Positions 42,171 through 50,764 are shown, numbered from the stretch's first letter. The stretch: DNA of 64,000 nt from Gemmatimonadota bacterium (GCA_020161135.1 JAIUOB010000001.1:930001-994000), one strand, 5' to 3'. Translations and numbers: made by a program. Notes: generated from the sequence alone by a model not told the origin.

Positions 42171-42240
42171 GGGGGCGGGAGGATCAGGGGGAAGGGGGAA
42201 GGAGGGAGGGAGCAGGGGGAAGGGGTGGGGAAACGATGAA
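42171..42240 (+). repeat. Polypurine tract between dnaE2 and the PYP gene
   Basis: About 70 bases are nearly all G and A on the plus strand, with many runs of 3-5 G. The tract separates two divergent leaderless promoters and may form a triplex or quadruplex. The 18-mer at 42207-42224 recurs exactly inside imuB at 51573-51590. Confidence 0.7.
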
Positions 42241-42255
42241 GTGGGTGCGCGCCGT

Positions 42256-42261
42256 TAACCT
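42256..42261 (+). promoter_or_regulatory. -10 box for the PYP gene (leaderless type)
   Basis: TAACCT ends six bases before the GTG at 42268. No Shine-Dalgarno is present before that GTG, whereas CTCCTTTCCCCGC before the next ATG is pyrimidine-rich, so the GTG is preferred. Confidence 0.45.
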
Positions 42262-42267
42262 TCCGCC

Positions 42268-42699
42268 GTGCCGTCTTCCTCCTTTCCCCGCATGCCGACC
42301 CGCCCGATCGCGGAAGTGCTCGAAGCCGCCGACCAGATGACGGCGGAGGAGCTCGACCGGCTGCCGTACGGCATGATCCAGCTCGACGCGACGGGGCGGA
42401 TCCTGAACTACAACGCCATCGAGTCGCGCCTGGCGTCGTTGCCGCGCGAGGAGGCGATCGGGAAGCAGTTCTTCACCGAGATCGCGCCGTGCACGCGGGT
42501 GCAGGAGTTCTACGGGCGCTTCACCGAAGGGGTGATCCGCGAGTCGCTGGACACGAGCTTCCGGTTCCACTTCGCCTTCAAGCAGAACCCGCGCGACGTG
42601 ACCGTGCGGCTGCTGTACTCGAAGCGGACGCGGACGGTGTGGGTGCTGATTTCCGATCAGGACGGGAAGCCGTTGGCGGAGCCACGGGGGGAGGGGTAG
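42268..42699 (+). CDS. pyp: Photoactive yellow protein homologue (PAS blue-light sensor)
   Basis: The product is 143 aa from GTG 42268, or 135 from ATG 42292. The single PAS domain matches the classical PYP of Halorhodospira closely: GMIQLDATGRILNYNAIE, EAIGKQFFTEIAPCTRVQEF, YGRFTEGV. Tyr48, Glu52 and Cys75 have exactly the spacing of PYP Tyr42, Glu46 and Cys69, the residues that hold and tune the p-coumaroyl thioester chromophore. Thr50 and Arg52 of the prototype are Ala and Leu here. No tyrosine ammonia-lyase or coumaroyl-CoA ligase gene is in the window. It is divergent from dnaE2 and ends three bases from the hsdR stop. Confidence 0.85.
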   Translation: MPSSSFPRMPTRPIAEVLEAADQMTAEELDRLPYGMIQLDATGRILNYNAIESRLASLPREEAIGKQFFTEIAPCTRVQEFYGRFTEGVIRESLDTSFRFHFAFKQNPRDVTVRLLYSKRTRTVWVLISDQDGKPLAEPRGEG

Positions 42700-42702
42700 G
42701 GG

Positions 42703-45700
42703 TCACGCCAGTCCGAAGAATCGCTCGAAGAATGCGGTGAGCTTCGTCAATGCGGACTGCTTGCGGGCCGCATGGCCATTCCCCTTGGCGAAGCGGGATA
42801 CCGGCGGAAGGATCCGGGTGATCCCGGTGCCTCCGGTGGGCACCGCGCCGTCCCGGAATGCCTGCTCCACCAAGGTCCGTGTGGCGTCGGCGTTGAGCCC
42901 CTCGTCGGCGACGATCTGGGCCAACTCCTGATCGCGTCGGTTGGCGACGAACGCCTTCCACTCGGCGTCCACCGACGCCGTCGCCGAGATGGAGTCGACG
43001 AATTGCTCGATGAGATCCTTCTTGTTGCGCAGGGAGGGGCTCGCGCTCACCGCTCGGCTGATGGTAGCCCGGATCTCCGTGTCGCTCCCCGAGCCCTTCG
43101 TCCGCATGTACTGCTCGACCAGCAGCAGGATGTAGTCGACATTGATCTCGACCTGCTTGATGAGCTCGATCTCGAAGACGATGTCGTCGTTGATCGCCTC
43201 CCGGTCGGCGTTCGCGGCGGACCGGTACTCGGCGTGCAGGTTGAGATAGACGCTCTGGAAGTCCTGCAGCTCACGAGGCGTCAGGATCTCCTCGCCCGCG
43301 AACTCGTCGAAGGCGGTCAGGATGTTCCTGAGACGCAGGATGCTGCCGAAGAGCGCGATGAAGTCCTTCTGTGCCGTCTCGCCCTCGATCGGCACGCCCA
43401 GCGGGAAACGCGCCAGGAGCGCATCGACCTGCTGCCGATACTCGGCGACGTACTCCGCGTACGGCCTGAGCAGCACGATGCCCTTCGCGTCCTTGTTGCC
43501 GAATAGCGCCAGCGCGTCGTTCGTCTCCTCCTCGAGGTTGCGGAAGGACACGATGTTGCCGTAGCTCTTGACCGAGTTGAGGATGCGGTTGGTACGGGAG
43601 TACGCCTGGATGAGGCCGTGCGCCCGCAGCGGCTTGTCCACCCACAACGTGTTCAGCGTGGTGGCGTCGAAGCCGGTGAGGAACATGTTCACGACGATGA
43701 CCAGGTCGAGCTGTCGCGTCTTGAGCCGCTCCGACAGGTCCTTGTAGTAGTTCTGGAACCGGTCCGCCGAGGTGTCGAAGCTGGTGGCGAATGTCGCGTT
43801 GTAGTCGGCGATAGCCTGCTCGAGAAAGTCGCGCGAGGTCTGGTCGAGGTGCTCGGTCTCGAACTCCTCCTCGCTCAACAGACCATCGTCTTCCGCTTCG
43901 TTGGCCGCGAAACTGTAGATCAGCCCGATCTTGAGGCGCTGGTTGGGCGGGAGTTCGCGCTGCTGCTCCACGAACTCGGCGTAGTAGCGTTTCGCGGCAT
44001 CGATGGATGCGGTCGCGAACAGGGCGTTGAAGCCGGCGAGCCGCTTGCCGTGGTGGCGATAGCTCGCGCCGCGCTTGGTCTTCTGGTCGAAGTGCTCGCG
44101 GATGTACTGCACGACCTGGCGGATACGCTCGGGCGCCAGCAGCGCCCGCTCGGTGTCGATGGCCGATACCTGCTTGTCCCGGACGCCCGGCTGTGTCCGG
44201 ATGGTGTTGATGTAGTCGATGCGGAACGGCAGCACGTTCCGGTCGTTGATGGCATCGACGATGGTGTAGGTGTGCAGCTTGTCGCCGAACGCCTGCGCCG
44301 TGGTGCGGCGACGCGGATCGCCGCCGCTGCCGGCATTGGCCGCAAAGATGGGCGTACCGGTGAAACCGAACAGATGGTACCGCTTGAAGACGCGCGTGAT
44401 GTCGGCGTGCATGTCGCCGAACTGGCTGCGATGGCACTCGTCGAAGATCACCACCACGTGCTGGTCGTACACCGGGTGCCGGCGGTTGCCCGCCACGAAG
44501 CGGCTGAGCTTCTGGATGGTGGTGACGATGATGCGGGCCTTCGGATCCTCGAGCTGCTTCTGGAGGACGGCGGTGGACGTGTTGGCGTTGGCCGCGCCCT
44601 TCTCGAAGCGGTCGTACTCCCGCATGGTCTGGTAGTCCAGATCCTTGCGGTCCACGACAAACAGCACCTTGTCGATGCCGGGCAGGTCGCGCGCGAGTTG
44701 CGCGGCCTTGAAGCTGGTGAGCGTCTTGCCGCTGCCGGTGGTGTGCCAGATGTAGCCGCCGGCAGCGGTGGTCCCCAACTGCTTGTGGTTGGTGGACGTA
44801 CCGATACGCTGGAGGATCCGCTCCGCCGCCACGATCTGGTACGGCCGCATGACGAGGAGCTTCCGGTCGACATCGAACACGCAGTACTTCGTGAGGATGT
44901 TCAGAAGCGTATGTTTGGCGAAGAACGTCCGCGTGAATCCCGCGAGGTCGGTGATGGGGCGGTTGGTCGCATCGGCCCACCAGCTCGTGAACGCGAAGCT
45001 GTTCGAGGTCTTCTGCCGCGCCCGCCGATTGCGCTGCTCGGCCAGGTGCCCGTCGCGGACCGTGTTGCTGTAGTACTTGGTGAGCGTGCCGTTCGAGATG
45101 ACGAAGAGTTGCACGTACTCGAACAGGCCGCTGCCGGCCCAGAAGCTGTCGCGCTGATACCGATTGATCTGGTTGAAGGCTTCGCGGATGTCCACGCCGC
45201 GGCGCTTGAGCTCGACGTGCACCATGGGCAGGCCATTCACCAGGATGGTGACGTCGAAGCGGGTCTGGCGCCGGCCGTCGGTCTCATACTGGTTGATGAC
45301 CTGCAGCCGGTTGTTGTGGATGTTCTGCTTGTCGAGGAGGTAGATGTTCTTCGTGGTGCCATCGTCGCGCTTCAGGACCTGGATGTGGTCCTCCTGCAGA
45401 CGGGCGGTCTTCTCGACGAGGCCGTCATTCGCTCCCGCCACGCTGGTCGTGAAGAAGCGCTCCCACTCGGCGTCGGTGAAGGTGATCGCGTTGAGCGCCT
45501 CGAGCTGCCGACGCAGGTTGGCGATCAGATCCGCTTCGGTGGTGATGGGCAGGTGCGTATACGCCTGTGATTCGAGCCGCCGGATGAACGCGGCCTCGAG
45601 GTCGGCCTCGCTCTGGTAGCCACCGTCCCGGGAGATGGGCTCGGGCACGAACTCGGCGACGACGGTGCTCTCGTCGGAGACGGCAATGGCTTCGTAGCGG

Positions 45701-45720
45701 GGCGGGCGGCGCTCGGTCAT
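42703..45720 (-). CDS. hsdR: Type I restriction endonuclease subunit R
   Basis: The product is 1005 aa. The N-terminal PD-(D/E)xK nuclease has TRFDVTILVNGLPMVHVELK. The SF2 motor has HTTGSGKTLT (Walker A), VIFDECHRSQ (DExH-type), GFTGTPIF and VNMFLTGFDA, then YSRTNRI. It cleaves and translocates DNA in complex with HsdM and HsdS. The ATG at 45720 shares one base with the DUF4143 ATPase stop (TGATG), so hsdR is coupled to that gene. The last residues (about 985-1005) are basic. Confidence 0.95.
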   Translation of the reverse strand: MTERRPPRYEAIAVSDESTVVAEFVPEPISRDGGYQSEADLEAAFIRRLESQAYTHLPITTEADLIANLRRQLEALNAITFTDAEWERFFTTSVAGANDGLVEKTARLQEDHIQVLKRDDGTTKNIYLLDKQNIHNNRLQVINQYETDGRRQTRFDVTILVNGLPMVHVELKRRGVDIREAFNQINRYQRDSFWAGSGLFEYVQLFVISNGTLTKYYSNTVRDGHLAEQRNRRARQKTSNSFAFTSWWADATNRPITDLAGFTRTFFAKHTLLNILTKYCVFDVDRKLLVMRPYQIVAAERILQRIGTSTNHKQLGTTAAGGYIWHTTGSGKTLTSFKAAQLARDLPGIDKVLFVVDRKDLDYQTMREYDRFEKGAANANTSTAVLQKQLEDPKARIIVTTIQKLSRFVAGNRRHPVYDQHVVVIFDECHRSQFGDMHADITRVFKRYHLFGFTGTPIFAANAGSGGDPRRRTTAQAFGDKLHTYTIVDAINDRNVLPFRIDYINTIRTQPGVRDKQVSAIDTERALLAPERIRQVVQYIREHFDQKTKRGASYRHHGKRLAGFNALFATASIDAAKRYYAEFVEQQRELPPNQRLKIGLIYSFAANEAEDDGLLSEEEFETEHLDQTSRDFLEQAIADYNATFATSFDTSADRFQNYYKDLSERLKTRQLDLVIVVNMFLTGFDATTLNTLWVDKPLRAHGLIQAYSRTNRILNSVKSYGNIVSFRNLEEETNDALALFGNKDAKGIVLLRPYAEYVAEYRQQVDALLARFPLGVPIEGETAQKDFIALFGSILRLRNILTAFDEFAGEEILTPRELQDFQSVYLNLHAEYRSAANADREAINDDIVFEIELIKQVEINVDYILLLVEQYMRTKGSGSDTEIRATISRAVSASPSLRNKKDLIEQFVDSISATASVDAEWKAFVANRRDQELAQIVADEGLNADATRTLVEQAFRDGAVPTGGTGITRILPPVSRFAKGNGHAARKQSALTKLTAFFERFFGLA

Positions 45721-46943
45721 CACATGGCTCCAATCCAATGGGTCACGGGCTTCGTCAGGAACTCCTCCAGCGCAATGCCGTCGCCGCCCACCAGCAGGGT
45801 GCGGGTCGGCGCGAAGGCGTCGCGAAAGGCGGCGGTGCCGGCATGGGCCTGCGGCGCACGCCCACTCTTCACCTCGATGGCGGTTAGCGTGCGTCCGGCC
45901 TGCACGACAAAGTCCACCTCCCGGTTGCGCTCCCGCCAGTAGTGCACGGTGCACTCGCCACGCAGGGCCGCGTTGGCGAGATGCGCGCCCACCGCTGATT
46001 CGACGAGCCGCCCCCAGAACTCCCGATCGGCGCGCGCCTCGGTGAGGGTGATGCCGCTGGTCACGGTCATGAGGGCCGTGTTGTACACCTGCAGCTTCGG
46101 GCTCGACCCGCGGGTGCGCGCCACGTCGCCGGCGTACTTGGGCAGGCCGCACACCATGCCGGCCCCGGCCAGCAGGTCCAGGTAGTGGGCCAGCGTGACC
46201 GTGTTGCCGGCGTCCTGCAGCTGGCCGAGCATCTTGGTGTAGCTCAGGATCTGCCCCGAGTAGCGGCAGGCGAGCTCGAACAGCCGGCGCAGGAGCGCGG
46301 GCTTGTCGACGCGCGTGAGCAGCAGCACGTCGCGGGCAATGGACGTTTCGATGAGGCTGTCGGCCACATAGCGCGCCCAGCGCGCCCGCTCGCCCATGAG
46401 CGGCGCGGCCCCCGGGTAGCCCCCATGGAACAGGTACTCGTCGAGCGACCAGCCGAAGGCCGCGTGCATCTCGGCGAACGACCAGTGCGCGAGGGGAATG
46501 GTCTCGAAGCGTCCGGCGAGACTGTCGGCCAGCCCCTGGGCGATGAGGAGCGGCGCGGAGCCCAACAGGACCACGGCCAGCGGGCGTCGGGCGTGCGTGT
46601 CCTCATCCCAGAGCCGCTTCACCGTGTCCGACCAGCCGGGGATCTTCTGGATCTCGTCGAGGACGAGGACGGCTCCGGGCGCGCCCGCTTCGCCGGGGGA
46701 CTCGACGGCAAGGCGGGCCGCCTCCCACTGCTGGGCGATCCAGTCGGGGCCCTTGAGGGTGGGTTCATCGGCGCTGGCGCTGCGGACCGGGACGGACAGC
46801 GCGCCCGTGACCTGCCGGACCAGCGTGGTCTTGCCCACCTGCCGAGGGCCGGCGACGACCTGGATGAACCGGCGCGGCTCGGCGAGACGGGTGGCGAGGG
46901 TGCGGGCAGCCTCGCGCTGGAACTCCGGCTTTGTGCTCACCAT
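45720..46943 (-). CDS. AAA_14 / DUF4143 P-loop ATPase
   Basis: The product is 407 aa. Walker A is GPRQVGKTTL (about 32-41), Walker B is AVLVLDEIQKIPGW, and LGSAPLL is the sensor. The C-terminal DUF4143 domain has SYTKMLGQLQDAGNTVTLAHYLDLL and a nuclease-like REVDFVVQAGRTLTAIEVKSG. These widespread ATPases are often near mobile or defence genes; their substrate is unknown. The gene has its own AT-rich promoter with a repeated operator-like motif and is coupled to hsdR, which places it between the modification and restriction parts of the island. Confidence 0.9.
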   Translation of the reverse strand: MVSTKPEFQREAARTLATRLAEPRRFIQVVAGPRQVGKTTLVRQVTGALSVPVRSASADEPTLKGPDWIAQQWEAARLAVESPGEAGAPGAVLVLDEIQKIPGWSDTVKRLWDEDTHARRPLAVVLLGSAPLLIAQGLADSLAGRFETIPLAHWSFAEMHAAFGWSLDEYLFHGGYPGAAPLMGERARWARYVADSLIETSIARDVLLLTRVDKPALLRRLFELACRYSGQILSYTKMLGQLQDAGNTVTLAHYLDLLAGAGMVCGLPKYAGDVARTRGSSPKLQVYNTALMTVTSGITLTEARADREFWGRLVESAVGAHLANAALRGECTVHYWRERNREVDFVVQAGRTLTAIEVKSGRAPQAHAGTAAFRDAFAPTRTLLVGGDGIALEEFLTKPVTHWIGAM

Positions 46944-46945
46944 GG

Positions 46946-46979
46946 TGAGTAAAAATACTCAGTATCGCGAGTAAAACAA
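46946..46979 (-). promoter_or_regulatory. Promoter and repeated operator of the DUF4143-hsdR transcription unit
   Basis: On the minus strand TTGTTT (46979-46974) and TATTTT (46957-46952) are 16 bp apart, and the -10 lies eight bases before the ATG. The plus strand shows GAGTAAAA twice (46947 and 46969), 22 bp or two helical turns apart, plus a perfect dyad TGAGTA-AAAA-TACTCA at 46946-46961. The elements overlap both promoter hexamers, so a dimeric repressor could block this promoter. It is the most AT-rich spot in the island. Confidence 0.6.
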
Positions 46980-46996
46980 CTCCAGCCCGACCGCCC

Positions 46997-47926
46997 TCAG
47001 GATTCCTCGAAGTAGTCGCCGTCGACGTCCTTCACGGTGAAGGTCCGCTTGGGCGACACGCCCACGTCGTACTCGAACATGAGCTCCGAAAGTCGACGTC
47101 CGCCAATCAGGACGATACGGGTGCCGATGCGCTGCGCGTATTCCTCGGCGTCACGGGAGAAGCCCGAGGTGGTGATGAAGATGCCCTTGGTCGCCCGCTG
47201 CCCCTGCAGGGCGCCGGCAAACTTCTGGATCTCCGGACGGCCGACGGTGGACTCCCAGCGCTTGGCCTGCACATAGATCGAGTCGAGCCCCAGGCGATCC
47301 TCGTCGATGACGCCGTCGATGCCCCCGTCGCCCGTGCGACCGATCGCACGGGCCGCCTCGGCGCGATTGCCGCCGTAGCCCATGCGCACGAGCAGGTCGA
47401 TGACGAGTTCCTCGAAGAACCGCGGTGAGGCGGCCATGGCCGCGTCGAGCAGATCCGCCTCCACGGCGGACCGGAGGCGCCCATAGGCACGCTCGAGCGC
47501 CTCGTCCGGCGGCTCGGTGGGAATCGGCGGGCCGGACTCGCCGTCGGTGCCTGCATCCCGCGTCGACGTCGTCTCGCTGCGTGAACGCCGGCGGAACTCC
47601 TTGAATGCTTCGAAGCGCTCCAGGAACTCGTTGTCGATGCGATCCGGGCGGGCCTCGAGGGCGCTCCGGCCGGCGGGCGCAATCTGGTACCACCCCCGGC
47701 GCGGCGCCGAGACGAGACCGGCCTGCTTCAGGTAGGTGAGCGCCCAGCCGGTGCGGGAGCGGATGACGGGCGACTTGCCGCTGGGGAGCAGCAGCGAACG
47801 CTCCTCGGCGGTGAGGCCGAACTCGTCGGCCACGCGATCGGCAAGCGTCCGCCGGTGCTGAAGTGATCCGTCGGCGAGTGCCCGCAGCACCGGGAGCATC
47901 GCGTCTTCATGCGAGGGAATGGGCAT
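46997..47926 (-). CDS. mrr: Mrr-like restriction endonuclease
   Basis: The product is 309 aa. The N-terminal winged-helix Mrr_N domain (about 5-95) has VADEFGLTAEERSLLLPSG and GWALTYLKQAGLV. The C-terminal Mrr_cat domain (about 180-300) has FFEELVIDLLVRMGYGG, GGIDGVIDEDRLGLDSIYVQAKRW (Asp...QxK nuclease core) and GIFITTSGFS. Mrr cuts methylated DNA in some bacteria. Here it lies between hsdS and the ATPase, which would be dangerous if it recognised the island's own methylation. ATG 47926 is chosen; the frame runs on into hsdS. Confidence 0.92.
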   Translation of the reverse strand: MPIPSHEDAMLPVLRALADGSLQHRRTLADRVADEFGLTAEERSLLLPSGKSPVIRSRTGWALTYLKQAGLVSAPRRGWYQIAPAGRSALEARPDRIDNEFLERFEAFKEFRRRSRSETTSTRDAGTDGESGPPIPTEPPDEALERAYGRLRSAVEADLLDAAMAASPRFFEELVIDLLVRMGYGGNRAEAARAIGRTGDGGIDGVIDEDRLGLDSIYVQAKRWESTVGRPEIQKFAGALQGQRATKGIFITTSGFSRDAEEYAQRIGTRIVLIGGRRLSELMFEYDVGVSPKRTFTVKDVDGDYFEES

Positions 47927-47957
47927 TGCGGCAGTTGATGCGGCGTATCGGACGGAC

Positions 47958-49196
47958 CTACGCGGACTCGGGAAATGTGAGCAGGCGATCGCGGTAGTGC
48001 TCGTACTGCCGGCGCCGGGCCGCAATCTCAGCCGGGAGGCCGCTCGAGAGATCGTTGACCAGGGCGTCGAAGGCGTCGAGGATGGCGACGATGCGGGCCT
48101 GCTCGGCGAGGGGTGGGATGGGGATGGGATAGCGCTTCAGAATGCCCGCGTTGAGATCGGCGCGGTTGCCTTGCCCCTGCGCGCGGAGGTCTTCGTACCG
48201 GTATGCGAGCCAGTGAAAGACGAAGCGGTAATTGGCGATCGATTCGTCGATCTCGAGACTGCAGCAGTGTTGGTTTGTTGTGAGCGGAATCTTGTTGATC
48301 GCGACCCGTCCACGAGTGACGCCCACACCCGAGATGGCAATGATGACGCTGTTCACCGGAACCCAATGAACGGCTGAGCTCTCGAAGCCCGCTTCGGTGA
48401 TCTTGATCTCGGTATCGAAGATCTCCCGGTATCGGACCTCGCTCGTTCGAAGCCACGGAACGTCACCGCCATAGTACTCTGGACGCGTCGACAGCGGGGT
48501 GCCTCCGAGCGTCACCGATCGTGAGATCTCACCCAGACTCATCCATGGAACGGTTCTTACTTGCCTGCTGAACGAGAGTAGCGAATCGCGATAGAACTGG
48601 TATTGCTTGCGACGCGCCTCCAGCTCCGCCTCCAGCTCCGCCTCCAGCTCCGCCTCCAGCTGGGTGAAACCGTCAAGTATCCGGACGATCTCGCGCTGCA
48701 CGGCGAGTGACGGCGCGGGAATCGGAATCTTCGCGAGCGATTCCCCAGAAATCCGTCGAACTTTGGTACCCGTGACGTGCCGCTTCTTGAGTTCGTGGAA
48801 CTGGTTCGATGCGAAGTAGTAGGCGACGAACTTTGGTTCGAGTGAATGGCGATATATGTAGGCGTCGCCACTAATGGCGATCTCATCGTCGCCGACCCAC
48901 GCCACGGCCTTCGCGACGGCGGCGTCATCCTCGCTGGTCGTCGCGATGACCAGGTCGCCAGGCCGCGCCTTGCGGAGTCGCGCCGCCATCGCGGGAGTGA
49001 CGAACGACTTCGTCTCGGTCGCCGAGATGCCGTAGTGCGTGTGAATCTGCCCGTAGTGAATCGCTCCGACGCCGGTGCTTGTGAGGTCGCTCTTCTGCAG
49101 GCCATTCCCGCGGATGAACTGCCCGAGCGCGCCAAGCGGCACGTGCTCCACGCCGTCCAGGCCAGACGCCGAGAGCAGTTCGTGAAGCTGACTCAC
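47958..49196 (-). CDS. hsdS: Type I restriction-modification specificity subunit
   Basis: The product is 412 aa with two target-recognition domains. TRD1 spans about 15-165 (PLGALGQFIRGNGLQKSDL) and TRD2 about 215-385 (SLGEISRSVTLGGTPLST, YYGGDVPWLRTSEV). Each is followed by a conserved helix (QREIVRILDGF and QARIVAILDAF). The central linker holds the four-residue unit LEAE repeated about four times (180-194), encoded by a 12-bp tandem repeat. In EcoR124-type enzymes the number of such linker repeats sets the spacing between half-sites. The GTG start overlaps the hsdM stop (GTGA). Confidence 0.94.
   Translation of the reverse strand: MSQLHELLSASGLDGVEHVPLGALGQFIRGNGLQKSDLTSTGVGAIHYGQIHTHYGISATETKSFVTPAMAARLRKARPGDLVIATTSEDDAAVAKAVAWVGDDEIAISGDAYIYRHSLEPKFVAYYFASNQFHELKKRHVTGTKVRRISGESLAKIPIPAPSLAVQREIVRILDGFTQLEAELEAELEAELEARRKQYQFYRDSLLSFSRQVRTVPWMSLGEISRSVTLGGTPLSTRPEYYGGDVPWLRTSEVRYREIFDTEIKITEAGFESSAVHWVPVNSVIIAISGVGVTRGRVAINKIPLTTNQHCCSLEIDESIANYRFVFHWLAYRYEDLRAQGQGNRADLNAGILKRYPIPIPPLAEQARIVAILDAFDALVNDLSSGLPAEIAARRRQYEHYRDRLLTFPESA
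48615..48662 (-). repeat. 12-bp tandem repeat in the hsdS linker
   Basis: The unit CGCCTCCAGCTC is repeated three times with a fourth copy differing at its last base, 48 bp in all, coding LEAE units. Because 12 is a multiple of three, gain or loss of a unit by slippage keeps the frame and would lengthen or shorten the helix between the two recognition domains. Confidence 0.85.
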
Positions 49197-50764
49197 TGCG
49201 CCCCCTCCAGCTCCGCCACAATCGCATCGATCTGCCGCCGCAACTCCGCCTGCCGCGACACGATCCCGGCGATCTCCGCGTTGAGCGCACGAATGTCCAC
49301 GGCCACCGTCGTATCTGCCTGCTCCACATACGATGACACCGCGATGTTGTAGCCGTTCTCCGCAATGGCGCGGTTCTCCACCAGCCTGGCGACGTGCGCC
49401 ACATCGCGCCGCGCGCTGAACCACTCGAGAATCCGTTGCTGGTTGTCGGCCGTGAGCCGGTTCTTGTTGCCGCCGCGCACGAACTCGGCGCTGGCATCGA
49501 TGAACAGCGTCGCGTTGTCGCGCTTCGACTTCTTCAGCACGATGATGCAGGTGGCGATCGTGGTGCCGAAGAACAGGTCGGGCGGCAACTGGATGACGGT
49601 GTCGACGTAATTGTTGTCGACGAGATACTGCCGGATCTTCTGCTCGGCGCCGCCGCGGTACAGCACGCCGGGGAACTCGACGATGGCCGCCGTGCCGTTC
49701 ACCGCCAGCCAGTGCAGCATGTGCATCGTGAACGCCAGGTCGGCCTTGCTCTTGGGAGCCAGCACGCCGGCCGGCGCGAACCGCGGGTCGTTGATGAGCA
49801 GCGGGTTCGCGTCACCGTCCCACCGAATGGAGTAGGGCGGGTTGGAGACGATGGCCTCGAACGGCTCGTCGTCCCAGTGCGCCGGGTCGGTGAGAGTGTC
49901 CCCGTGCGCGATGTCGAACTGCTCGAAGTTCACATCGTGCAGGAACATGTTGATGCGGCACAGGTTGTACGTGGTCAGGTTGATCTCCTGCCCGAAGAAC
50001 CCCTGCCGCACGTTCTCCTTGCCCAGCACCTTGGCGAACTTGAGCAGCAGCGACCCCGACCCGCAGGCGGGATCGTACACCTTGTTCACCTCGGTCTTGC
50101 CCACCACGGTGATGCGCGCGAGCAGCTCCGACACCTCCTGCGGCGTGTAGTACTCGCCGCCCGACTTGCCCGCATCGGACGCGTACATCTGCATGAGGTA
50201 CTCGTACGCGTCGCCGAACAGGTCGATCGAGTTCTCGGCAAAGCTGCCCGTGCCGCGCGACAGCGGCAGGTCGCCGATGGCGTCGAGGAGCTTCACCAGC
50301 TTTTCGTTGCGCTTGATGACCGTGGGGCCGAGCTTCGAGCTGTTCACGTCCAGGTCGTCGAACAGCCCCTTGAGGTCGTCCTCACTGTCGGCGCCGGTGG
50401 CCGACCCCTCGATGGCGGCAAAGATGCGGGTGAGGGTCTCGTTGAGATTCTGGTCGTGGCGCGCCCGTGCCCGCACGTTGGCAAACAGCTGCGAGGGGAG
50501 CATGTAGAAGCCCTTCTCCTCGACGGTCACCTCGCGGGCGATCTCGGCGTCCTCGTCGCTCAGGGCGGCGTAGTCGAAGTCGGGATTGCCGGCGGCGCGC
50601 TCCATGCGGTTCAGGTACTCGGTGAGGTTCTCCGAGATGAACCGGTAGAAGAGCATGCCCAGCACATAGCTCTTGAAGTCCCAGCCATCGACGCTGCCGC
50701 GGAGGTCATTGGCAATGCGCCAGATGGTCTTGTGCAGTTCGGCGCGTTCGCTGTCGGTCGTCAT
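49193..50764 (-). CDS. hsdM: Type I restriction-modification methyltransferase subunit
   Basis: The product is 523 aa. The N-terminal helical HsdM domain (about 5-165: SVDGWDFKSYVLGMLFYRFIS) is followed by the N6-adenine methylase: motif I DPACGSGSLL at 231-240 and motif IV NPPYS at 308-312. It methylates adenine with HsdS and protects host DNA. It is the first gene of the island on the minus strand, 112 bp after imuB, across a G/T-rich stretch. A weak TTGCGC - 18 - GAGAAT may be its promoter. Confidence 0.95.
   Translation of the reverse strand: MTTDSERAELHKTIWRIANDLRGSVDGWDFKSYVLGMLFYRFISENLTEYLNRMERAAGNPDFDYAALSDEDAEIAREVTVEEKGFYMLPSQLFANVRARARHDQNLNETLTRIFAAIEGSATGADSEDDLKGLFDDLDVNSSKLGPTVIKRNEKLVKLLDAIGDLPLSRGTGSFAENSIDLFGDAYEYLMQMYASDAGKSGGEYYTPQEVSELLARITVVGKTEVNKVYDPACGSGSLLLKFAKVLGKENVRQGFFGQEINLTTYNLCRINMFLHDVNFEQFDIAHGDTLTDPAHWDDEPFEAIVSNPPYSIRWDGDANPLLINDPRFAPAGVLAPKSKADLAFTMHMLHWLAVNGTAAIVEFPGVLYRGGAEQKIRQYLVDNNYVDTVIQLPPDLFFGTTIATCIIVLKKSKRDNATLFIDASAEFVRGGNKNRLTADNQQRILEWFSARRDVAHVARLVENRAIAENGYNIAVSSYVEQADTTVAVDIRALNAEIAGIVSRQAELRRQIDAIVAELEGAQ

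Noticed and set aside
43618..45570. 650-aa plus-strand open frame
   Set aside because: It is antisense to hsdR, and looks like shadow coding (Val/Leu/Asp/Glu-rich, no motif).
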